Position numbers and translations under genes: made by a program. Source: Opitutaceae bacterium (GTDB taxonomy: Bacteria > Verrucomicrobiota > Verrucomicrobiia > Opitutales > Opitutaceae). Taken from it: a stretch of DNA of 16,420 nt. How positions within the stretch are numbered: position 1 is the first letter of the stretch; the number at the start of each line of letters is the position of its first letter. This document shows, piece by piece, positions 6,643 to 12,406 of the stretch. The stretch is taken from assembly GCA_029979145.1 (NCBI GenBank), contig JAPOIC010000015.1, positions 1 through 16,420 of the forward strand. Direction: 5' to 3'. The notes under the pieces are model-generated. The model was not told the DNA's origin and did not search any database. It worked only from the letters and a program-made list of their open reading frames with translations.

Positions 6643-7812
6643 CTAGTTGCGCAGCATGCGCACGCGGCGGTCCTTGCGCGGGAACTGAAGGGTGACGACG
6701 GTGCCGACGCCCTCCTTGCTCTCGATCCCGATCTGGCCGCCGTGCTCGCGCATGATGCGCTGCACCACCATCAGGCCGAGGCCGTGCCCGCCGGGCTTGG
6801 TGGTGTGGTAGGGCTGGAAGAGCCGCGTGAGGTCCTCCTGCTTGATGCCCGCGCCGCTGTCGCCGAAGGCCAGGTAAACCATGTCGTCATCCGTGCGCGC
6901 CTTGATGCGCAGCCGGCCGCCGGGCTGCATGGCCTCGACCGCATTTTTGAGGATGTTGAAGAAAATCTGCTTCAGCTGGTTTCGGTCGGCCATGACCACC
7001 GGCAAATCCTCGCGGGTCTCAGCCTCCACGCGGATGCCGCGGTCGGCGAGCTCGCTCTGCTGAAATGCCAACACTTCGGTGAGCACCTCGGTGAGCTGCG
7101 TCTCACGCAAGTCCGGCGGCTGCGGGCGAATCGCCTCAAGAAAATTCGTAATGATCCCGTCCAGCCGCTTCACCTCGCCCTCGCAGATGCGGATGCTTTC
7201 GGCCACCGACTCGGTCTCCTTCGAGGCCTTGAGCTTCTTCAGCTTCCGGTTGATCAGCTGCAGGTGAATCGTGAGCGAATTGAGCGGGTTGCCCAACTCA
7301 TGCGCCACGCCCGCGGCGAGCAGGAGGACGGACGAGGTGCGTTCGTTCTCAATTCGCTCCTCCGTGTTCTGTTTGGTCCGCGTTATATCGGAGAGGATGA
7401 CCGCGAACCGCCGACCGCCCGCATGCTGCTCGGCAAAGGGCACCATGTAGAGCTGCACAGTGCGTGGCTCCGGGTAGGCTAATTCGAACTCGCGCGTGAC
7501 GACCGGCAGGGCCGCGTCGTCTTCGAGCGCGATGCCGAGCGAGGCGCGCAAGCCCGGCACGAGTCGCCAGAGCGTCTCGCCCACCAAGCCGTCCTCGCCC
7601 AGTCCGATCAAGCGGTGGGCGGCGAGGTTGGCGTATTCGATTTCGCCATCGAGTGTGATGACGAGCACGCCTTCCTGCAGGGTGTTGAAAATGTCCTCAA
7701 ACAGCTCCCGCTCCCGCGCCAGCCGCTGCACCAGGTTGGTCAGGTTGACCGGATCCAAGGTGTCGAGACGGCCCAGCACACGGTCGAGCGAGGAGTGCTT
7801 TTTCGGGGGCAT
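6643..7812 (-). CDS. Soluble PAS-domain sensor histidine kinase (NtrB/AtoS type)
   Basis: The protein has 389 aa from ATG 7812; a GTG one codon earlier is possible. It would autophosphorylate on His171 and pass phosphate to a response regulator. An N-terminal PAS domain (about residues 40-155, FNTLQEGVLVITLDGEIEYAN) is followed by the dimerisation H-box GVAHELGNPLNSL, the N-box NILKNAVEAM, the G1 box GDSGAGI and the G2 box GHGLGL. No membrane segment is present, so the signal is intracellular. No response regulator is encoded in the window, so it is an orphan kinase here. GH2 starts 95 bp downstream on the same strand, with overlapping palindromes between them, so co-transcription is possible but unproven. 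The product ends in a short basic tail (RKDRRVRMLRN). Its ligand and partner are unknown. Confidence 0.92.
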   Translation of the reverse strand: MPPKKHSSLDRVLGRLDTLDPVNLTNLVQRLARERELFEDIFNTLQEGVLVITLDGEIEYANLAAHRLIGLGEDGLVGETLWRLVPGLRASLGIALEDDAALPVVTREFELAYPEPRTVQLYMVPFAEQHAGGRRFAVILSDITRTKQNTEERIENERTSSVLLLAAGVAHELGNPLNSLTIHLQLINRKLKKLKASKETESVAESIRICEGEVKRLDGIITNFLEAIRPQPPDLRETQLTEVLTEVLAFQQSELADRGIRVEAETREDLPVVMADRNQLKQIFFNILKNAVEAMQPGGRLRIKARTDDDMVYLAFGDSGAGIKQEDLTRLFQPYHTTKPGGHGLGLMVVQRIMREHGGQIGIESKEGVGTVVTLQFPRKDRRVRMLRN

Positions 7813-7867
7813 CACCGGTGTTTGTGCACCACCCGCGGCAACCGGTCAACGCCGGGCCGAGGCCAAG

Positions 7868-7899
7868 TGTAGGGCGGGGTTTGGAAACCTCGCCCTACA
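7868..7899. repeat. REP-like GTAG hairpin, copy B
   Basis: The 15-bp arms TGTAGGGCGGGGTTT and AAACCTCGCCCTACA pair with a single G/T-type mismatch and a 2-base centre. The repeat lies 5 nt after the rnhB stop codon on the minus strand, before the histidine kinase start, so it may also end or stabilise the rnhB transcript. Confidence 0.75.
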
Positions 7900-7904
7900 T
7901 CCCA

Positions 7905-8693
7905 TCAGCGCTCCCGATCCTTTTCCTCCACCACTTCGTCCGCCCAAAAATCGATCTGGTCCGGGTCCACGCGGTTGGCGAAGAGCTTCCGCAGAAAGAC
8001 CTCGCGATGATGCGGCGTGCGGCCGAGGCGCAGGAGGGCGTCGCGGTGTTCCTCGGTCCCGTAGCCTTTGTGTTGGGCGAAACCGTAGCCGGGAAATTCC
8101 TTTTCCAACTCCGTGAGCATCCGGTCCCGGGTAACCTTGGCGACAATCGAGGCCATCGCGATGCACAGCGAGCGCGCGTCACCTTTCACCACGCCCGTGT
8201 GGGGATATGGAAAATGACGCAGCGCCAGACCATCCACCAAGATCTTCGCTGAGACCGTCGGCTGAAATTCCGCGATCTCTTCCGGCGACGAAAACAAATC
8301 GGGCTCCGTCTTCTGCTCAAAGGCCGACGGCGGGAAAATGCCCTCAATGGCGCGGCGCATCGCGAGTTTGGTGGCGCCGAGAATATTGAACTGCGCGATC
8401 TCGCCGATGTCACCCACGCCAAAGTTTGCGTGGAATTGCCCCTGCGCCGCGAGCGTCTCGAAATCGAACCATAGCGCGTCGCGCTCGGTGGGCGTCAGCT
8501 GTTTCGAGTCGTTGATCCGGCCGGCGTTGCTGACCGCCCAGCGGCTCTCGAGAAACTCGCGATTAACCAAGACGGCGGCGGCGACCACGGGACCGGCGAG
8601 TGCGCCGCGCCCGGCCTCGTCCACCCCGATGAGGTGCTCATGACCGTCAAGTTGCTTCAGGTCGAAGGCGCGGAGCTGGCGACGCTTGGCCAT
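7905..8693 (-). CDS. rnhB: Ribonuclease HII
   Basis: The protein has 262 aa. It cuts RNA in RNA-DNA hybrids and excises single ribonucleotides built into DNA, acting in the cytoplasm/nucleoid. The signature GVDEAGRGALAGPV gives catalytic Asp25 and Glu26. Asp154 in KILVDGL and Asp190 in SIVAKVTRDRM complete the DEDD metal site, and the C-terminal GYGTEEHRDAL motif is present. It is longer than the roughly 200-aa E. coli form because of an insert near 118-148 (after AIEGIFPPSAFEQ) and an N-terminal extension. No Shine-Dalgarno precedes ATG 8693. It is followed after 5 nt by a REP-like hairpin. rnhC, encoding RNase HIII, lies just upstream on the same strand, so both type 2 RNases H are encoded side by side. 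Confidence 0.96.
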   Translation of the reverse strand: MAKRRQLRAFDLKQLDGHEHLIGVDEAGRGALAGPVVAAAVLVNREFLESRWAVSNAGRINDSKQLTPTERDALWFDFETLAAQGQFHANFGVGDIGEIAQFNILGATKLAMRRAIEGIFPPSAFEQKTEPDLFSSPEEIAEFQPTVSAKILVDGLALRHFPYPHTGVVKGDARSLCIAMASIVAKVTRDRMLTELEKEFPGYGFAQHKGYGTEEHRDALLRLGRTPHHREVFLRKLFANRVDPDQIDFWADEVVEEKDRER

Positions 8694-8716
8694 CAGACTG
8701 AGCGAGAATCGGTGTT

Positions 8717-8847
8717 AACCACGAATGGACACGAATTCACACGAATGAAAGCCACCTCAATGCTATGTTGCACGATGAACGTGCTCGGTCTGCCGGCGGA
8801 ACGCATAGGATCGGAATATTCGTGCCAATTCGTGTCCATTCGTGGTT
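8717..8847. repeat. 131-bp MITE-like element with 30-bp inverted arms (element 2)
   Basis: The arm 8717-8746 and the inverted arm 8818-8847 match at 28 of 30 positions. Each arm repeats CACGAAT every 10 bp (CACGAATGGA, then CACGAATTCA, then CACGAAT). The 71-bp interior has a small GCACG/CGTGC hairpin. It fills most of the space between rnhC and rnhB and starts 13 nt beyond the rnhC stop. The motif resembles the CCACGAATGGACACGAAT class of intergenic repeats seen in many environmental genomes. It has no coding capacity beyond spurious ORFs. Confidence 0.75.
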
Positions 8848-8860
8848 CCAAAATCAGCCG

Positions 8861-9886
8861 TCACCACTCCATCTTGGGCGGCGGCGGTTTTAACGGCAGC
8901 TCGTCGAGCTTGCCGGCCGCGGCGACGACTTCGTAGGCGGTGCGGAAGTGCAGCTTGGCGAAATTGCCGAGCACCTTTGCGCCGAAACGGTTGATGATGT
9001 CGGCGGCCTGCTCCTTGACCAACGGCCCGGCGCCCTTCTGGAGTTTGCCGCCAAAGCCCTGGGACAAGGTGTGCATTTGCCGCACGTATTCCGCGCGCGC
9101 CACCACGGAGGCGGCGGCTACGACCGGATCCTCTTCCGCCTTCGTCCGCATGCGCAGTTCGAAATCTTTCACGCCCTTCCGCTTCAGCTCGCGCTGCACC
9201 AGCGGTTGTTCGCTGAACTGGTCGAGCAGCCCCCACGCCACTGGTTTCTCGCCCAGCGCCTGGGTCAGCGCGGTCGCATGCTGCCACGCCAGCAGGCCGT
9301 TGAGGTTGGCGCGCGGGCGGGCCATCAGCTCGTTGTATTTCGGCATGCCGCAGAAACAGGTGCGGACCACCGCGCCCTTCGTGCCGCGGATGATCTTGTC
9401 GAGTTCCATGATGCGGCTCTCGGCCATCTTTTTGGAGTCCTGCGCCCCGGCCTCGCGCCAAGCCTCAATGGCGGCGCGATCGGCAATCACGGTGGCCGCA
9501 ATTACGGGACCAAAAAAGTCGCCCTTGCCGCTCTCATCCAAACCCGCGTGGGTCTCAAACCAGTCCGGATGCAGCACCTCATCGTAGCCGAGCCGCGGCG
9601 CGCCGGTGATCTCGGGCTCAAGGACGTTCTGCACAAACTCCTCCGTGCCCTTCCCCGCCACCACGACCTTGCCGCTGGTGTAGGCGGCGACGTTGACCTT
9701 GGCGGCCTCCGATTTGAACGCGAAATGGGTGTAGCCGACCGGCACCGCCTCCCACCCCCGGGCCTCGCAATGCGCCCGCAGCTTGGCCAGCTGCGGGGCG
9801 TCGAGCTTGATGGTGTAGGAATTGATCTTTTTCGGGGTCGGGTCCTCCCCGGACGGTGTCCGTTTCGCCATGGCACGACTAGCCAT
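8861..9886 (-). CDS. rnhC: Ribonuclease HIII
   Basis: The protein has 341 aa from ATG 9886. ATG 9871 and GTG 9904 are alternatives, and none has a Shine-Dalgarno. It degrades the RNA strand of RNA-DNA hybrids. The N-terminal ~95 residues (YTIKLDAPQLAKLRAHCEARGW, VNVAAYTSGKVVVAGKG) are the TBP-like hybrid-binding domain that distinguishes HIII from HII. The catalytic domain begins at GLDESGKGDFFGPV with Asp117 and Glu118; Asp in GLLDQFSEQPL is the likely third ligand, and VAAASVVARAEY holds the candidate fourth. The length is somewhat above the usual ~310 aa because of N- and C-terminal tails (PLKPPPPKMEW). It is divergent from mutY, with only 62 bp between the chosen starts, so the two promoters would be close together. 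Confidence 0.95.
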   Translation of the reverse strand: MASRAMAKRTPSGEDPTPKKINSYTIKLDAPQLAKLRAHCEARGWEAVPVGYTHFAFKSEAAKVNVAAYTSGKVVVAGKGTEEFVQNVLEPEITGAPRLGYDEVLHPDWFETHAGLDESGKGDFFGPVIAATVIADRAAIEAWREAGAQDSKKMAESRIMELDKIIRGTKGAVVRTCFCGMPKYNELMARPRANLNGLLAWQHATALTQALGEKPVAWGLLDQFSEQPLVQRELKRKGVKDFELRMRTKAEEDPVVAAASVVARAEYVRQMHTLSQGFGGKLQKGAGPLVKEQAADIINRFGAKVLGNFAKLHFRTAYEVVAAAGKLDELPLKPPPPKMEW

Positions 9887-9948
9887 GAAAAGCCCGGAAA
9901 GCACAAAGCGAAAATGTCGGCTTTCCTGCGCGGCGATTTGCGCCTTTC

Positions 9949-10989
9949 GTGGCCCATGTGCCCGACCCGCAGCGACTAATAACCCGGCGGACCGCGTTCC
10001 AAGCGGCCCTCCTCAGCTGGTATCGCGCGTCCGCACGCCGCCTGCCGTGGCGCGAGGCGCCGTCGCTCTACCGGACCGTGGTCAGCGAGTTCATGCTGCA
10101 GCAAACGCAGGTGAAGACCGTCCTACCCTATTTCGCGCACTGGCTGGAGGCCCTGCCCGACTTCGCCGCCCTCGCCGCCGCCGATGAGGCCCAAGTGCTC
10201 CGCCTGTGGGAAGGCCTCGGTTACTACACCCGCGCCCGCAATCTGCACCGGCTCGCCAAGGCGCTCGTGGCGACGCCCGAAATACCGCGGGCTCCGGACG
10301 CCTGGCGCGAACTGCCCGGCATCGGCCCCTACACGGCTGCCGCGATCACGAGTATCAGTTTTGGTGCTCCCGCCGCCGTGGTCGACGGCAACGTCGTGCG
10401 CATCCTCGCCCGGCTCACCGCCGACTCCACCCCGCACGCCGACGGCACTAGGGCCGTCAAAGCCTCCACCCCTCTGGCCGACGCCCTGCTCAATTCATCC
10501 AATCCCGGCGACCATAACCAAGCCATGATGGAGTTGGGCGCCACCGTCTGCCTACGGCGCAGCCCGCTGTGCACGATTTGTCCCGTGCGCGAGTTCTGCG
10601 CGGCGGTCCGCGCGGGAGATCCCGAGGCCTACCCCCGGCTCGCGGCGAAGAAGCTGGAAAAAATCACCGTCGTGCGGGCTTGGTGCGTCCACCGCGGCCG
10701 GCTGCTATTGCATCGTGCTCCCGCCGGTTCCCGCCGACTCGCCGACCTGCACGAGCTGCCCACGGCGGAACACCTCGGACTCTGCGAGGCGGATATTCAG
10801 AAACAGGCTCCGCTGGCGGTGAAAAAACGAGGCATCACGCGCTACCAAATCACCGAGATCATTCATCCGGTAGCGGCGCCGGCCAAGCTTGCGCCGGATT
10901 TGCGCTGGGCGGCGTTGGAGGAGCTCGACGCGGTTACGCTGTCCGGCCCCCACCGCCGCTGGGTGCGCGAGCTGCTCGCCCAATTGTAG
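9949..10989 (+). CDS. mutY: A/G-specific adenine DNA glycosylase
   Basis: The protein has 346 aa if it starts at GTG 9949; GTG 9958 is equally plausible. It removes adenine mispaired with 8-oxoguanine, starting base-excision repair. Catalytic Glu47 lies in SEFMLQQTQV. The helix-hairpin-helix ELPGIGPYTAAAI is followed by VVDGNV, with Asp146 in the expected place. A 4Fe-4S loop has C-X6-C-X2-C-X5-C at Cys201, 208, 211 and 217. The C-terminal ~110 residues match the MutT-like domain that reads 8-oxoG, though the usual FSH motif is not obvious. Its TAG stop codon (10987-10989) lies within a REP-like palindrome, so the C-terminal residues LLAQL are followed directly by repeat DNA. Confidence 0.96.
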   Translation: MAHVPDPQRLITRRTAFQAALLSWYRASARRLPWREAPSLYRTVVSEFMLQQTQVKTVLPYFAHWLEALPDFAALAAADEAQVLRLWEGLGYYTRARNLHRLAKALVATPEIPRAPDAWRELPGIGPYTAAAITSISFGAPAAVVDGNVVRILARLTADSTPHADGTRAVKASTPLADALLNSSNPGDHNQAMMELGATVCLRRSPLCTICPVREFCAAVRAGDPEAYPRLAAKKLEKITVVRAWCVHRGRLLLHRAPAGSRRLADLHELPTAEHLGLCEADIQKQAPLAVKKRGITRYQITEIIHPVAAPAKLAPDLRWAALEELDAVTLSGPHRRWVRELLAQL

Positions 10990-11015
10990 GGCGGGGGCGC
11001 CGACCCCGCCCTACA
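10985..11015. repeat. REP-like GTAG hairpin, copy C, filling a convergent junction
   Basis: TGTAGGGCGGGG (10985-10996) pairs perfectly over 12 bp with 11004-11015 around a 7-base loop. It supplies the TAG stop of mutY and ends one base before the stop codon of the convergent isomerase-like gene (11016-11018). It is the whole intergenic region and probably acts as a bidirectional 3' end structure. Confidence 0.8.
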
Positions 11016-11957
11016 TCAGCCAATCAACGCCTCGATCCGGTCTTTCGACCGGCGCACGTCATCGACCTCGACCCGCGGGCTGAGCTCGAGCACGAGCAAG
11101 TGCTCCGGGCGCCAGAACTCACTGATCATCTTGAAGTCGATGTGACCGTCGCCGATCGGCTGGTGGTCTTTGCCGGAAGAGTCGACATCGTGCAGGTGGA
11201 AGCCGAGCAGGTGCGGGGCCATGCGTTCGAGGTGCTTCCGGTGATTGAGCAGGCCCATCTCTTCCTTGATGTCGGCATGACCCGTATCGTGCCAGTAGCC
11301 GGCGGGCGAGCCTTCCGGCAGACCGGCGATGAAAGCCTCGTAGTCATCGTCGAGCGGGAGTTCGGTGAACTTCTCGCGGTTCTCAAAACCCAGCCGGATG
11401 TTCTTTCCGGCGGCATAGCCCGAAATTTCCTGCACGCTGGCCTGGGTCTGCGCCCAGAATGGCCCCATGCGCTTGCGGAGCTTGGCCAGGCTCTTGGTAA
11501 GCAGGGTCTGGTAGGCCTTGTCGCCCCGCAGGTCGGCATCGGCGTGCTTGTCTTGGTAACAGGCAATCTTGTCGGCCGGGTTGAACCAGAAGAACTCCAC
11601 GCTGCCCAGGTGGCAGACCATGAGCCGGGCCTTGAGCTGGGCGGCAAAGTCGATCGAACGCTTGGTGTAGCGCAGCCACTGGTCGTGCTCCTTGCGGTCA
11701 GTCGCCAAGGGCTCGAACAGGTTGGGCGCGGCGGAATTCACGCCGGGGGGCAAAGGGCAGAAATTATGGGTCGTCGCGACCTAGATCACGCCTTCCTCGA
11801 CCGCCTTCATGATGCCCGGCACCAACGTGATGCGGATGCCGTGGCTGAGCTCCACGTGTCTGAACCCCAACTCCGCCATCTCGGTCAGCATCGCGTAGCC
11901 ATCGCTGTGCCGGTGCGAGCACCAGCAGGTGGAGAGGGAAAAGATCGGTTTCGCCAA
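11016..11957 (-). pseudogene. Sugar phosphate isomerase/epimerase-like TIM-barrel gene with an in-frame TAG
   Basis: Reading from TTG 11957, the frame encodes a xylose-isomerase-like TIM-barrel protein of about 313 codons, interrupted only by TAG at 11781-11783 (codon 59). Before the stop, the frame reads FSLSTCWCSHRHSDGYAML, then AELGFRHVELSHGIRITLVPG. After it, VATTHNFCPLPPGVNSAAPN continues the same family pattern with no frame change. Later motifs are LMVCHLGSVEF, RLGFENREKF, YWHDTGHAD and HLHDVD, which supply the metal-binding Glu, Asp and His of the AP-endonuclease-2 fold. The product would be a cytoplasmic sugar isomerase, epimerase or related enzyme. Possible explanations are a recent nonsense mutation (for example AAG to TAG), a sequencing error, or use of only the 245-aa downstream part from TTG 11753, which would lack the first barrel strands. 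Mutational decay is otherwise absent. Confidence 0.8.
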
Positions 11958-11993
11958 AGCCCCTTATCACGAAACGATTTGGGTCCCGAATGC

Positions 11994-12022
11994 ACAAAAC
12001 CGCACCCCGGAAGGAGTGCGGT
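11994..12022 (-). terminator. Rho-independent terminator of rpsU
   Basis: On the minus strand, ACCGCACTCC pairs with GGGGTGCGGT around a TTCC loop (11999-12022), with one wobble, and is followed by TTTGTG. It lies about 27 nt after the rpsU stop and about 40 nt before the isomerase-like frame, separating the two transcripts. Confidence 0.8.
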
Positions 12023-12048
12023 CGGAAGTCGGGAGAACCCGGGGCCGA

Positions 12049-12246
12049 TTACTCGGCGTAGCGGCGGCGCAGCATCTGGGTGAAGGCCTGGACCTTCTCC
12101 TTGCGGCGACGCTTTTCGCAGGGCTTCTCAAAGTAGCGCTTCGCGCGAACACCCTTGATGATGTTCTCGCGCTCGAGCTTCTTCTTCATGCGGCGGATCG
12201 CACGGTCGATGGGCTCGTTTTTGCGGATTTTGATTTCGATGGACAT
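12049..12246 (-). CDS. rpsU: 30S ribosomal protein S21
   Basis: The protein has 65 aa from ATG 12246. It is a small basic protein of the 30S platform that helps ribosomes start translation. The sequence MSIEIKIRKNEPIDRAIRRMKKKLE is the typical S21 N-terminus, and the arginine/lysine-rich C-terminus (FEKPCEKRRRKEKVQ, RRRYAE) is as expected. An 11-codon upstream extension in frame has no family resemblance and is rejected. The sequence before the ATG (CCCATTCCC) contains no Shine-Dalgarno. It is monocistronic here, with its own terminator, and divergent from dnaE with 160 bp between starts. The usual partner genes (dnaG, rpoD) are not adjacent. Confidence 0.95.
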   Translation of the reverse strand: MSIEIKIRKNEPIDRAIRRMKKKLERENIIKGVRAKRYFEKPCEKRRRKEKVQAFTQMLRRRYAE

Positions 12247-12280
12247 GGGAATGGGACGGATCTGAAAGGGAAAAGCCACG

Positions 12281-12310
12281 TAGCAAGCCAGCCGCCGGGG
12301 GCTCCGTCAA
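12281..12310 (-). promoter_or_regulatory. Weak candidate promoter for rpsU
   Basis: On the minus strand a TTGACG box (12305-12310) is followed after 18 bp by TTGCTA (12281-12286), about 35 bp before the rpsU ATG. The -35 match is good and the -10 match is poor. The position is plausible, but this is a tentative call. Confidence 0.2.
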
Positions 12311-12406
12311 TGGCTTTTTTCCCGGGGCTTTTTTTCGCCCGTTGGACCCGGTTTTGGCGGGTTTCCGCCTTGCGCGGCCCGGCCCGCCGGCTTGGGTAGG
12401 GTCCCC

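Noticed and set aside
4435..8847. 10-bp-period arrays as CRISPR repeats
   Set aside because: Units are only 10 bp, without unique spacers of fixed size, and no cas genes are present.
8634..8936. Small ORF reading TTNGHEFTRM across element 2
   Set aside because: This peptide is simply the translation of the CACGAAT repeats, a familiar false ORF of this repeat class.
11781..11783. TAG recoded as an amino acid (alternative code or pyrrolysine)
   Set aside because: TAG is a normal terminator for mutY and the histidine kinase in the same window, and the family has no special residue at this position.
11764..11997. 77-codon minus-strand ORF starting MCIRDPNRF upstream of the isomerase-like gene
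   Set aside because: It is out of frame with the conserved N-terminus of the isomerase-like protein, which is read in another frame over the same bases.
10569..12083. 504-codon plus-strand frame spanning mutY end and the isomerase-like gene
   Set aside because: It crosses two real genes, a REP-like repeat and the rpsU terminator; composition is that of a GC-rich shadow frame.
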